From Hugenholtzia roseola DSM 9546 (GTDB lineage Bacteria > Bacteroidota > Bacteroidia > Cytophagales > Bernardetiaceae): 64,000 nt of DNA. The position numbers and the translations under genes were made by a program. Positions within the stretch are counted from its first letter, which is position 1. The number at the start of each line of letters is the position of its first letter. A model generated the notes under the pieces. The model was not told the origin of the DNA. It searched no databases and worked only from the letters and a program-made list of their open reading frames with translations. Below, one piece after another: positions 16,749 to 25,334 of the stretch. Location of the stretch: contig NZ_AUGI01000025.1 of the NCBI RefSeq assembly GCF_000422585.1, positions 108,833 to 172,832 of the forward strand, written 5' to 3'.

Positions 16749-18968
16749 TTAGTTGCCCAATTCCAACTGATTTTTTACTAATTCATAGTAACGTCCTTTT
16801 TTGGCTACCAAATCCTCGTGCGTGCCGCTTTCGCTCACCTGCCCATGGTCTAAGACCAAGATTTGGTCGGCATTGCGCACCGTACTCAAACGGTGAGCAA
16901 TTACGATAGTGGTCTTGCCTTTGCAAAATTCGGTTAGTTTTTCTGTAATTTTTCGCTCATTGTTGGCATCTAAGGCGGAGGTGGCTTCGTCGAAGAAAAG
17001 AAATTCGGGGTCTTTATAGACGGCACGCGCAATGAGTAGCCGCTGGCGTTGTCCGCCACTCAAACCTACGCCCTCCGCACCGATTTTGGTGTTGTAATTG
17101 AGGGGCAAAGTTTCTATAAACTCTTTGATTTGTGCAATTTCTACGGCTTTGAGCAACCTCATTTTATCGATAATATCCTCCCCGACGGCGATATTTCGCG
17201 CAATGGTATCCGAAAAGATAAAACCATCTTGCATAACAGAGCCACATTTTTCGCGCCATTGGCTTGCTTCTATGCTTCTTAGGGTAGTTTCGCCGATACG
17301 GATGTCGCCCATTTCGGGGTCGTAAAATTTGAGCAAAAGTTTGATAAGGGTTGTTTTGCCACTTCCCGACGCGCCGACGATAGCTGTGGTCTTGCCTCTG
17401 GGTATGATAAGGTTGAGATTATTTAAGACCCAATCTTTGTTGGGGTCGTTGTAACGAAAGTTTAAATTTCGGATAAAAAGGTCTTCTTTTTCGGGAATGA
17501 TAAAGGCTTCGCCGATGGCTTGACTCTGTTCTTCGGCGGCGTTGTGTATTTCGGCTAAACGCTCCAAACTAATTTTGGCATCTTGGGCTTGTTGGATAAA
17601 GTCAATGAGTTGGAACAAGGGACTATTGAGCTGCCCCAAGATGTAGGAAACGGCTAACATCATACCCAAAGTCATTTCGCCTTTGATGACCAGCCCTGCC
17701 GCCACAAAGGTAATGAGGATATTTTTGAGTTCATTGATAAAAAAGCCGCCCGCATTTTGGTATTGGCTCAAAGCCAAACTTTTGAGGCTAATTTTGAAAA
17801 GGCGAATTTGGAGGCGTTCCCATTCCCAACGCTTCTGCCGCTCGCAATTATTGAGTTTGATTTCGGGCATGCCTGTGAGCAGCTGTACTTCTGTGGTCTG
17901 ATTAGCGGCTAATTGGTTGAAGCGTTTGTAGTCTATTTGTTTTCGCTTTTTTAGAAAAAAGAAAATCCAACCCACATAAAAAGAACTTCCTACCAAAAAC
18001 AAAAGCAAAATAAGGGGGCTATAAATTCCTAAAATCAGACTAAAAATAAACAAATTGAAAAGAGAGAAAACAACACTCAAAGAAGAAGACGTTAGAAAGA
18101 CCTTTATCCTATCGTGGTCGCGCATGCGCTGAATGAGGTCGCCCAAGTTTTTAGAGTCGAAGAAGGAAAGGGGCAGACGCATGAGTTTTATCAGGAAGTC
18201 GGATAAAATAGCCATATTGATACGCGCCGAAAGGTGGAGCAATATCCAACCGCGAATCATCTCGATGGCAGTTTTTCCCAAAAAAAGCATCAGTTGTCCA
18301 AAAAGTATGGTATAGACAAAGCCTACATTTTCGGTCTTGATGCCATAATCTACAACGGCTTGGGTCAGGAAAGGGAAAAGCAGCGAAATCAGGCTTCCTA
18401 CCAAAACGCCGATAAGCAGTTGTATGATATAGCGGCGATAGGGAATGAGGTATTTGTAGAGAAAAGTTAGGTCGGTGCGCTTTTCTAAATTTTCTTCTTG
18501 TTGGTAGAAATTAGCAGTGGGTTCTAAAAGCAGGAGCAGCCCTTCGCCGTCTTTGCTATTTTGCGCATGCAACCAATACCTGCAAAATTCCTCTTGGGAA
18601 TAGACGACAATGCCTGTGGCGGGGTCGGCGACGTGTATCCATGTGCCTTTTTTGTTTTTTTCGATGTGAAAAATGACGACAAAATGGTTCTGTTGCCAAT
18701 GCGCAATGCAGGGCAGGGGGACTTCATTGACCAAAAGGGCGAAGTCTGCTTTGAGCGAAAGCGTGCGAAAGCCTATTTTTTCGGCGGCAGCACTAATTCC
18801 TAAAAAAGAGACCCCTTGTTTGCCGATAAAAGAAAGTTCGCGCAGTTGCTGGATTGGGATATTTTTTCCGTAGTGTCGCGCTATCATACGCAGGCAGGTA
18901 GGACCGCAATCCATTTGGTCTAACTGGGTATAATGCCTAAATTTGGGCTTTTTTTTGAAAAAGGGCAT
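16749..18968 (-). CDS. C39-peptidase-containing ABC exporter (PCAT)
   Basis: A 739-residue transporter that cleaves leader peptides and exports small peptides. The N-terminal C39 peptidase has catalytic Cys in QLDQMDCGPTCLRMIARHYG, His in NHFVVIFHI and Asp in VADPATG. A six-helix membrane domain spans about residues 150-430. The ATPase has Walker A GASGSGKTT, signature LSGGQRQRLLIARA and Walker B FLFFDEATSALD. I start at the ATG at 18968 (MPFFKKKPKFRHY); the longer frame from 19016 adds an unconvincing stretch. No HlyD-like partner and no GG-leader peptide gene is adjacent, so the cargo is unknown. Confidence 0.9.
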   Translation of the reverse strand: MPFFKKKPKFRHYTQLDQMDCGPTCLRMIARHYGKNIPIQQLRELSFIGKQGVSFLGISAAAEKIGFRTLSLKADFALLVNEVPLPCIAHWQQNHFVVIFHIEKNKKGTWIHVADPATGIVVYSQEEFCRYWLHAQNSKDGEGLLLLLEPTANFYQQEENLEKRTDLTFLYKYLIPYRRYIIQLLIGVLVGSLISLLFPFLTQAVVDYGIKTENVGFVYTILFGQLMLFLGKTAIEMIRGWILLHLSARINMAILSDFLIKLMRLPLSFFDSKNLGDLIQRMRDHDRIKVFLTSSSLSVVFSLFNLFIFSLILGIYSPLILLLFLVGSSFYVGWIFFFLKKRKQIDYKRFNQLAANQTTEVQLLTGMPEIKLNNCERQKRWEWERLQIRLFKISLKSLALSQYQNAGGFFINELKNILITFVAAGLVIKGEMTLGMMLAVSYILGQLNSPLFQLIDFIQQAQDAKISLERLAEIHNAAEEQSQAIGEAFIIPEKEDLFIRNLNFRYNDPNKDWVLNNLNLIIPRGKTTAIVGASGSGKTTLIKLLLKFYDPEMGDIRIGETTLRSIEASQWREKCGSVMQDGFIFSDTIARNIAVGEDIIDKMRLLKAVEIAQIKEFIETLPLNYNTKIGAEGVGLSGGQRQRLLIARAVYKDPEFLFFDEATSALDANNERKITEKLTEFCKGKTTIVIAHRLSTVRNADQILVLDHGQVSESGTHEDLVAKKGRYYELVKNQLELGN

Positions 18969-19167
18969 ACAATTAAAAATGAAGACAGAGGAGAAGAAGC
19001 CACCAAATAGCCCCAAAAGTAAGCAAAAATAAGCGAAAAATTGATGCTCATGCAGGGCTTTGGCATCAAAATACCCTTAGCAGAAAGACCTTTGGCAAAG
19101 TTTTATTGGCAGCCCTCTTTAAAAACGCTGCAAAGCCTTTGCCAAAGACAGTAAGTAGGACTACAAG

Positions 19168-19329
19168 TAATCATATTAAGTTTTGTCTTATCCCATTAGA
19201 AACGAAATAAAATTTGGGCAAAACTCTTTTTTTAGGTCTGAAAGCCCTTTTTTGTTTCTATCTTAGGGCGGACAAGGCATTGCCTTGTCCCTACATTCGA
19301 ACCTAATTTTTAGAATTTAACATCACTGG
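19168..19329. mobile_element. MITE-like element, family 1, copy at 19.2 kb
   Basis: This carries the shared 'aacgaaataaaatttgg', 'ggtctgaaa.cctttttt' and GGACAAGGCA/TGCCTTGTCC modules and the right end AGAATTTAACATCACTG. The left end is degenerate. It is bracketed by the direct repeat ACTACAAG (19160-19167 and 19331-19338; 9 bp with one mismatch). The right copy contains the TAG stop codon of the leftward gene at 19332. It fills the gap 19017-19331, where there is otherwise no gene. Confidence 0.7.
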
Positions 19330-19331
19330 AA

Positions 19332-19784
19332 CTACAAGGGGTCAGATTTGGTAGCAGTCTGTTCCTTTCGGCTTTCCGCCAAAATTTGTAGCGAATCGAG
19401 GTAGGCTTCGGCAGCCTCTATTTCGGTAAATTTGTCGGTGGGCATGTGACTTTTTTCGCTCAAATAGCGCGTCTGAAAATCCATAAAGACGCTATTAGGC
19501 AGCACTTCGGCAGTTTGGGAAAGCCCTGCATCTACTACCATTTTTTGCGCCTTTTCGTGCAAAGCCGCCACTTCGGGCGTATAGACCTTAGAAGTACGCA
19601 AGTCGGTTAGGATTGTAAAGCCCTCGGTAGAAAGCGAAAGGGCTTTCTGCCAATCAGAAAGGTAGTTGGGCGCAACGTCGACAGACTTCCAAAAACCCTT
19701 TAAAGTGAGATAAAAGCGATTTTTGTCGGCGTGATAGTATAAATCATAAGCCGCATTTGCAGCAATGGTAATGACCCTATCCAT
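19332..19784 (-). CDS. Hypothetical STAS/SpoIIAA-like small protein
   Basis: A 150-residue soluble protein without signal peptide. The pattern YHADKNRFYLTLKGFWKSVDVAPNYLSDWQKAL...GFTILTDLRT resembles the STAS/SEC14-like fold (SpoIIAA-like family) found singly in many Bacteroidota, but there is no diagnostic motif. Its stop codon lies within the target duplication of the neighbouring mobile element. The function is unknown. Confidence 0.6.
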   Translation of the reverse strand: MDRVITIAANAAYDLYYHADKNRFYLTLKGFWKSVDVAPNYLSDWQKALSLSTEGFTILTDLRTSKVYTPEVAALHEKAQKMVVDAGLSQTAEVLPNSVFMDFQTRYLSEKSHMPTDKFTEIEAAEAYLDSLQILAESRKEQTATKSDPL

Positions 19785-19945
19785 GTTTTCTGTTGTTTTT
19801 CTGGTAAGAATTGGGTGAATAGCAAAAAATCTTCATACTCGAAATTTAATAGAAAACAGAGAAAGCACGAAATTTTGTTTTGAAAAACTTGTCTTTTTTT
19901 CGAAAAACCGCTACTTTTTAGGCACTTCTCAAAGAAAAAGGGCTT

Positions 19946-20365
19946 TTATCCGAAGTATTCCACAAAGTTTTTCTCTGTTTCCCACAAAGTAAGGCTATGC
20001 AGGCGGGCGCGTCCCTGCGAATGGGCTTCAATTTGAGGGGCAAGGATTTTCCAAAATTCCATCACCAAGACCTCACAAGAAGGGAATTTGCCTTTTAGAA
20101 AATCAACCTCTTCGTTTAGGTTCTTATGGTCGACGCGCTCGATGATGCTCTCTTTGATGAGCCTGCCCAAGACTTTCATATCCATGACCCACCCTGCGTT
20201 GGGGTCTATTTCACCCCCTACCTTTACTACCAGTTCAAAATTATGCCCATGCCAGTTGGGATTGGCACAAACACCATACACTTCACAGTTTTTTTCGGGA
20301 CTCCAAGCGGCGTTATAGAGCCGATGGGCAGCCGAAAAATGCTCCTTCCTACAAATAAAGACCAT
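19946..20365 (-). CDS. queD: 6-carboxytetrahydropterin synthase / PTPS family
   Basis: A 139-residue tunnelling-fold enzyme. Zinc ligands are His in FSAAHRLY and the HGHNF pair (NWHGHNFEL). The catalytic Cys is in CEVYGVCANPNWHGH, and a DHKNLN motif and a C-terminal WETEKNFVEY with Glu follow. QueD converts 7,8-dihydroneopterin triphosphate to carboxytetrahydropterin in queuosine/preQ1 synthesis; pyruvoyl-tetrahydropterin synthase is the sister activity. The ATG at 20365 (MVFICRKEHFSAAH) is preferred over the upstream one at 20416, because TACCTTTG at 20396-20403 looks like its -7 box. No other que gene is near. Confidence 0.87.
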   Translation of the reverse strand: MVFICRKEHFSAAHRLYNAAWSPEKNCEVYGVCANPNWHGHNFELVVKVGGEIDPNAGWVMDMKVLGRLIKESIIERVDHKNLNEEVDFLKGKFPSCEVLVMEFWKILAPQIEAHSQGRARLHSLTLWETEKNFVEYFG

Positions 20366-20487
20366 ATCAGAGATTGAGTTTGCCAAAATTTGCCGCAAAG
20401 GTACGATAAAAATCAAAACCTTTCGGGCATTTCACACGAATAAAAAACAAGCCTTCCACAGTCTAATTCCTACTTTTCTACTTTGCT

Positions 20488-21387
20488 ATGAAGCCAAAAG
20501 TTCACCTCCATCATATTAAAAACCAGACGCACGCCGACTTTTTAGCCGAAAACCGCCAAGACCCCATTACGGGCGATACCATCAAGGCAGACGACCAAGT
20601 CGTTTTCTGTGCCGCCTGCCAATCCGTTTTTCTTTGGGAAACTTGGCAGTACCTAAATTACCAACATTGCGGACAAAATCAGACCCTTGCCCATTTTCCT
20701 ACCAAAACCCAAACGCTACAAATTCGCCAGCGCAGCTTCACTACCGAGGGCTACCCCTTAGTGGCGAGCTACCAAATAGAGCCAAGTTTGTTACAAAATC
20801 AAGCGTGGGCATTATCAAAAGACAAGACAGAAAAAAAAGTGAGCCTGACAAACTTGTTTTTCATTTTTACCTTATTGCTCAATTTGGTTCTTTTTTTAGT
20901 ATCGAGCATCTTTCCGTCTTCTCTAATTTTGCCTTTTAATTTTGCGTTGGGTGCTATTTCGCTCACCTTATTGCCCCGCCTTAAAATTCCCAAAGGTGCA
21001 TTTTTCAAGACCGAACACAATTTTTATCTCGATGCAAAGTCTATTTTAGTGGAAGTGGCAAATGAGCAGTACAAGCGCATTTTATTGAACCAAACGGCAA
21101 GTATAGAAATTAAGGGCATCAAGCAAAATTTAAAAGTAGATTATTTTGTTTTTAAAATCACAGACAATCAACACTTTAGAGTTCAGAGCCTCAAAGTCAA
21201 GATTGTTTCGATAGATGATGCAATGCTTTTATTTGATTTGCTACAATATTGGGCAAAGGAGATTCCGATTAAAATTCACATCAACCAACTGCCCAACTAT
21301 GGCACAGGGAAAGATTTGCGCACCCTTACGGCACACATTCACAAGCTGGTTTATTACCAAGATGCTGCCTTCGAGTTTATAGAATAG
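20488..21387 (+). CDS. Membrane protein with N-terminal RING-like Cys domain
   Basis: A 299-residue protein. Residues about 15-70 (QDPITGDTIKADD..VFCAACQSVF...WQYLNYQHCGQNQTL) form a compact Cys/His domain resembling prokaryotic RING or treble-clef zinc fingers. The same module begins the RDD protein at 50083. Two membrane helices follow (about 118-140 and 145-160), then a beta-rich cytosolic region (KTEHNFYLDAKSILVEV...) possibly of PH-like type. The function is unknown. It is convergent with nothing; a mobile element follows its stop codon. Confidence 0.6.
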   Translation: MKPKVHLHHIKNQTHADFLAENRQDPITGDTIKADDQVVFCAACQSVFLWETWQYLNYQHCGQNQTLAHFPTKTQTLQIRQRSFTTEGYPLVASYQIEPSLLQNQAWALSKDKTEKKVSLTNLFFIFTLLLNLVLFLVSSIFPSSLILPFNFALGAISLTLLPRLKIPKGAFFKTEHNFYLDAKSILVEVANEQYKRILLNQTASIEIKGIKQNLKVDYFVFKITDNQHFRVQSLKVKIVSIDDAMLLFDLLQYWAKEIPIKIHINQLPNYGTGKDLRTLTAHIHKLVYYQDAAFEFIE

Positions 21388-21408
21388 CTTAGTAGGATTG
21401 GCTTGGGG

Positions 21409-21572
21409 CAGGTTGTGTTTTGCGAAAAGCCTTATGTTTTCAAATTTGAAACGAAATGAAATTTGGACTTAAACCCTAAGGGTCTTCAAGACCCTTAGGG
21501 TTTGGGGTATATGACAAATCACTGCCTTATCCCTACATTTGCATTTGACTTTTAGAATTTAACACCACAGAA
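21409..21572. mobile_element. MITE-like element, family 1, copy at 21.4 kb
   Basis: It shares modules 'gaaacgaaatgaaatttggactt' (split across 21450-21472) and right end AGAATTTAACACCACAG with the other copies. At its centre is a 33-nt palindrome, AAACCCTAAGGGTCTT-C- and its complement (21471-21503), a strong terminator-like hairpin. The element is flanked by a 12-bp direct repeat, ATTGGCTTGGGG (21397-21408 and 21573-21584). Its GGACAAGG core is decayed. Confidence 0.7.
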
Positions 21573-21689
21573 ATTGGCTTGGGGTAGAAAAAATTGATTT
21601 TTTCTTCTTAAAAGTTGTGAATTTGGCAAAGTTTTTATTTCTTGCATGGGCAAATCCTATCCTAATTATTCAAATATCGTTGTCTTTAC

Positions 21690-22541
21690 ATGGGTGTTAT
21701 TCTAAAATCTCTTTCCGCTCTGCCTGTCGGCAAAGCGCGGAAGCAGCTGCCTGCCTTTGTAGGTCGTTTTGGGCGCGTCCTGCACGCCATTTACGGGGCA
21801 GGAGTTTTGGCAATGCTGACCAGCGGCACAAAAGATTACAACCACAATAGTTTGGGCTATGTGGAAGAAGGCGTAGCCTCTTATTATGCCGAGCAGTTTC
21901 ATGGCAAACCCACCGCCAATGGGGAGCGTTTTTCCATGTACATGGAAACGGCTGCGCACAAGCGCATTAGTTTTAATTCCTTAGTAGAAGTTACGAATCT
22001 GAAAAACAACAAAAGTATCGTCGTGCGCATCAACGACCGAGGACCTTATGTCAAGAACCGCATCATCGACCTTTCGAAGGCGGCGGCGCAAAAAATTGAT
22101 ATGGTCTATGATGGCACTGCAAAGGTAAAATTGCGCGTCATTCGCGTAGGCGAATACGGCACTACCCTACCAACGAGCGACAGCGGCGGCAAAACAGACA
22201 CACAGCCGCAACGCCCAATAGTGGATATCAACAAAGAAAAAGAGGCTCTCAAATACAAGACACGCTGGTTTAGCATTTGGGGTACAGAACGCTTCCCAAA
22301 AGGCTTTGGCGTGCAAATCGCTTCTTATAGCGACTTGAAAAACGCCATTCAACGCGGCAAAGAACTCATGGCAGTGGGCTACGACCAAATCTATATCCAA
22401 ACCACATGGACAAACAATCGCGAGCAGCGCATTTTTAGAGTCTTTGTAGGCGATACAGATGAGGCAAGTGCTAAAAAAACGGCGCAGGCACTACAAAAAT
22501 ATGCCAAAGGTGCGTTTGCAAAGGCACATTTTAATTTTTAG
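21690..22541 (+). CDS. rlpA: RlpA-like septal ring lytic transglycosylase with SPOR domain
   Basis: A 283-residue envelope protein. After an N-terminal hydrophobic stretch the double-psi beta-barrel appears: EGVASYYAEQFHGKPTANGERFSMYMETAAHK, SLVEVTNLKNNKSIVVRINDRGPY and RIIDLSKAAAQKIDM. The catalytic Asp sits in NDRGPY. The C-terminal third (GFGVQIASYSDLKNAIQRGKEL...) is a SPOR domain that binds denuded glycans at the septum. The exact start is uncertain because the hydrophobic segment is long and irregular. The TAG stop is embedded in a TAGACCCC repeat (see 22539). Confidence 0.88.
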   Translation: MGVILKSLSALPVGKARKQLPAFVGRFGRVLHAIYGAGVLAMLTSGTKDYNHNSLGYVEEGVASYYAEQFHGKPTANGERFSMYMETAAHKRISFNSLVEVTNLKNNKSIVVRINDRGPYVKNRIIDLSKAAAQKIDMVYDGTAKVKLRVIRVGEYGTTLPTSDSGGKTDTQPQRPIVDINKEKEALKYKTRWFSIWGTERFPKGFGVQIASYSDLKNAIQRGKELMAVGYDQIYIQTTWTNNREQRIFRVFVGDTDEASAKKTAQALQKYAKGAFAKAHFNF

Positions 22542-22571
22542 ACCCCAAATTAGACCCCATTTAGACCCAAT
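22539..22571. repeat. Three TAGACCC(C) units starting in the rlpA stop codon
   Basis: Three spaced copies of TAGACCCC/TAGACCC separated by AAAT or AT-rich linkers. The first TAG is the stop codon of rlpA. The same motif, also starting in a stop codon, is found at 34859-34894, and a single unit occurs near 45938. Confidence 0.6.
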
Positions 22572-22692
22572 ATCACCTCGAATAATGCCCTTTGCCTAAC
22601 TTAATTGTCTTAAAACCGTTTGAAAGAACAGACCAACGGGCTACCCTTCTTGCTCTGAAAGACGGGGCTGCCTTTGGTGTGGCTTTTTTCTG

Positions 22693-22724
22693 TTTTGGGA
22701 TTTGATTTTGATGTGTTATCTTTG
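22693..22724 (+). promoter_or_regulatory. Putative rseP promoter
   Basis: TTTTG ending at 22697 and TATCTTTG at 22717-22724, spacer 19, match the Bacteroidota -33/-7 consensus. It lies inside the longest reading frame of rseP, supporting the TTG start at 22806. Confidence 0.55.
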
Positions 22725-22805
22725 CTACTTAAAATTGGGTCAAAATCATCTTCAAGCCTTCTTTTGGGGGCGCAGCCATTTCTTCCACTTAAAATCCTAT
22801 CTGTT

Positions 22806-24134
22806 TTGGAGATTCTTATCAGTGCCTTACAGTTGCTCTTGGGGCTTTCGTTTTTGGTCGGCGTGCATGAACTCGGACACCTTTGGGCTGCAAAAGCCTT
22901 TGGTATTAGGGTAGAAACCTTTTCTATCGGCTTCCCTCCTAAGCTACTTAGTTTTAAAATAGGGGAAACCGAATACTGTCTAAGTGCCATTCCTTTGGGC
23001 GGCTATGTCAAGATTGCAGGTATGATAGACGAATCTTTGGATACCGAGCAACTCAAATCAGAACCGCAGGCGTGGGAATTTCGCAGCAAACCAGCTTGGC
23101 AGCGTCTTATCGTGATGCTGGGCGGTATTATTGTCAATGTTATCGTCGGCGTGGTGATTTTTATCATCTATACTTTCTCCTTTCCCGATTCTTACTATCC
23201 CATGCAGGAGGTCAATAAGCACGGCATCTACCCCAGCGAATTAGGCACAAGTTTAGGCTTTCAGAAAGGCGACAAAATACAGCGTGTCAATGGCAGAACG
23301 CTACAAAGTTTTAACGAACTTGCCAATCCTGCCACCATCTTAGAAGGCGGCAATATCGAAGTAGAACGCAATGGCACTATCGTTTCGCTTCCCATCACCG
23401 ACGATTTTATCCGCCAATTTAGCACCAACAAAAGCGCACGTGGCTTCGTAAGCCCTCTTATGCCCTTTAAAGTAGGCGAGGTAATGCCCAAAAAACCTGC
23501 CGCCCTTGCAGGTCTGCAAGTAGGCGATAGCATTTTGAGCATCAACGAGCAAAATATCCGCTATTTCCAAGACCTGCAAACAGCGATTGCGGAAGGGAAA
23601 GGCAAAAAACTCACCATCAAAGCCCTGCGCCAAAATCAGGAAGTAGTAGTAGAAGCCGACCTTAGCAAGGATTCCCTTTTAGGGATTCGCCCCGAAATCA
23701 AACTCCAAACGCGCGAGGAATCCTATACCTTTGCCCAAGCCATGCAAGTGGGTTCGGTACGCGCCTTCGAGGTAGTATTTCTCCAATTAGCTGGCATGAA
23801 GCAAATTGTTTCTGGTACAATTCCTATGTCTGAATCAGTCGGGGGATTGATAAGTATCGGAAAATTCTATGGTGGAATCTGGAATTGGGAACGCTTTTGG
23901 TTTCTGACAGGCATGCTCTCTATGGTTTTAGCCTTTATGAACCTGCTTCCTATTCCTGCCTTAGACGGCGGACACGTCATGTTTTTGCTCTATGAAATGA
24001 TTGCTGGAAAGCCTGCACCCGAAAAAGTGATGGAAATAGCACAAAGAGTGGGCATGGTCATTCTTATCGCGCTCATGGTCTTTGCCAACGGCATGGACAT
24101 TTGGAAAGCCATTCGCGGCTGGATAGGTCTATAA
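22806..24134 (+). CDS. rseP: Site-2 metalloprotease RseP/RIP family
   Basis: A 442-residue intramembrane zinc metalloprotease that cleaves anti-sigma factors or other membrane substrates. It has HELGH near residue 20, AKAFGIRVETFSIGFPP, two PDZ domains (GFQKGDKIQRVNG and AGLQVGDSILSINE), and the C-terminal LLPIPALDGGHV motif with the third zinc ligand. I choose the TTG at 22806 (LEILISALQLLLGLSFLVGVHELGH) because family members start close to the HELGH helix. An ATG at 22674 in frame would add 44 atypical residues and would lie ahead of the promoter at 22693-22724. Confidence 0.88.
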   Translation: MEILISALQLLLGLSFLVGVHELGHLWAAKAFGIRVETFSIGFPPKLLSFKIGETEYCLSAIPLGGYVKIAGMIDESLDTEQLKSEPQAWEFRSKPAWQRLIVMLGGIIVNVIVGVVIFIIYTFSFPDSYYPMQEVNKHGIYPSELGTSLGFQKGDKIQRVNGRTLQSFNELANPATILEGGNIEVERNGTIVSLPITDDFIRQFSTNKSARGFVSPLMPFKVGEVMPKKPAALAGLQVGDSILSINEQNIRYFQDLQTAIAEGKGKKLTIKALRQNQEVVVEADLSKDSLLGIRPEIKLQTREESYTFAQAMQVGSVRAFEVVFLQLAGMKQIVSGTIPMSESVGGLISIGKFYGGIWNWERFWFLTGMLSMVLAFMNLLPIPALDGGHVMFLLYEMIAGKPAPEKVMEIAQRVGMVILIALMVFANGMDIWKAIRGWIGL

Positions 24135-24175
24135 CCTACTATTTTACAATCTTCAAACCTTATTTTGATTTATTA

Positions 24176-24198
24176 GGGACAGAGCCATGCTTTGTCCC
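24176..24198. terminator. Hairpin after rseP, related to the GGACAAGG palindrome
   Basis: GGGACAGAGC pairs with GCTTTGTCCC (10 bp, one G-U) with a 3-nt loop, followed by a T-rich tract. It resembles the core of the family 1 repeats and probably serves as the rseP terminator. Confidence 0.55.
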
Positions 24199-24266
24199 TT
24201 CTTTTGCCAATGATTTTTTAAACCTTTGACAGAGCGAAAAACTACAATTTATTTTTAAAACAACCT

Positions 24267-24707
24267 ATGAAATATCTACTTCTTTTTCTTTTGGCTTTAT
24301 CGCCTTCTTTTTTGCAGGCGCAAACAGACTCGCTGGCTATCCGCCACTGCATTTCCGAATTATTCGAGGGCATGCACCAAAGCGATACAAGTCGGATAAA
24401 GGCTTGCTTTTCGCCTCATTTTCGCTTAGTTTCAATTTTAGACCAAGATAAAGTACAAATCATTACGGATTTTGAAGCCTTCTTGCAGCCCTTTACCCAA
24501 ATAGAGGCAGGTAGCATAGAAGAAAGAATCTTGGCTTGCCAAATTCAAATAGATGGCTATTTGGCTACCGTCTGGACTCCCTACCTATTTTTCTACAAAG
24601 AAAAATTGCTCCATTGTGGCGTTAATGCGTTCCAACTGCACAAGACCGAAGGGGGCTGGAAAATTCTCCACATCACCGATACAAGGCGCAAAGAAGGTTG
24701 CGAATAG
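24267..24707 (+). CDS. Secreted NTF2-like protein
   Basis: A 146-residue protein with a clean signal peptide (MKYLLLFLLALSPSFLQAQ). A cone-like NTF2/SnoaL fold follows: IRHCISELFEGMHQSDTSRIKACFSPHFRLVS...ATVWTPYLFFYKEKLLHCGVNAFQLHKTEGGWKILHITDTR. Such exported proteins ('lumazine-binding' or 'nuclear transport factor 2 family') are common in Bacteroidota and mostly uncharacterised. It is convergent with ohrR. Confidence 0.72.
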   Translation: MKYLLLFLLALSPSFLQAQTDSLAIRHCISELFEGMHQSDTSRIKACFSPHFRLVSILDQDKVQIITDFEAFLQPFTQIEAGSIEERILACQIQIDGYLATVWTPYLFFYKEKLLHCGVNAFQLHKTEGGWKILHITDTRRKEGCE

Positions 24708-24742
24708 TTTTCTAAACTACGACTTGTTTTCGACTTTTTTTA

Positions 24743-25192
24743 TTATTTTTTGTCTTCTACTTTTTCTAAGGTTTCCGTTATTTTTTGCAACTGCACTTTT
24801 AGATGGTGCAGCTCTTCTAAGGATAAATTGAGATGAGAAACCAACCTTTGGGGCAAACAGTGTGCCTCTGCCTTCAAATCGCGCCCCTTTTGTGTGAGCA
24901 GCACTTCTACCTTTCGCTCATCTTCCACACATCGCCTGCGCTCTATCCACTGCGCTTGTTCCATGCGTTTGAGCAAGGGCGTTACGGTATTGGTTTCCAA
25001 AAATAGCGATTGAGCAATTTGCTGCACATAGCCTTTTTCCTTTTCCCATAAAAAAAGTAAGACCAAATACTGCGGATAGGTTAGCCCCCAAGCTTCGAGG
25101 TAAGGCTGATACAAGCGTGTTATCAGGCGTGAAGCCGCATACAAAGGAAAGCAAATTTGATTTTCTAATTTTAAAAGTGCGTCTGAATCCAT
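24743..25192 (-). CDS. ohrR: MarR-family peroxide sensor, OhrR type
   Basis: A 149-residue winged-helix regulator. The N-terminal NQICFPLYAASRLITR holds the single reactive cysteine (about residue 14) that OhrR oxidises to sense organic hydroperoxides. The DNA-binding part reads LTYPQYLVLLFLWEKEKGYVQQIAQSLFLETNTVTPLLKRME, and the wing is RRRCVEDERKVEVLLTQKG. The likely target ohr lies 3.2 kb away at 28403. An inverted repeat over the ohr start site fits an OhrR operator. Confidence 0.82.
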   Translation of the reverse strand: MDSDALLKLENQICFPLYAASRLITRLYQPYLEAWGLTYPQYLVLLFLWEKEKGYVQQIAQSLFLETNTVTPLLKRMEQAQWIERRRCVEDERKVEVLLTQKGRDLKAEAHCLPQRLVSHLNLSLEELHHLKVQLQKITETLEKVEDKK

Positions 25193-25277
25193 TTTACATT
25201 CGATAAAAAAACTGACTCTGCTGGTGGAAAATTCCCAAGAGGCATTTGAAATCCATTACGTTAGGCGTTAGAAGGCA

Positions 25278-25309
25278 AAACCCCAAGCGTCTTAAACGGC
25301 TTAGGGTTT
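25278..25309. terminator. Hairpin downstream of gatA
   Basis: AAACCCCAAGC pairs with GCTTAGGGTTT (10 of 11 bp) between the gatA stop and the ohrR start, with T-rich flanks. Confidence 0.5.
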
Positions 25310-25334
25310 GAAAAGCTATTTTTTGGGTGCGATT

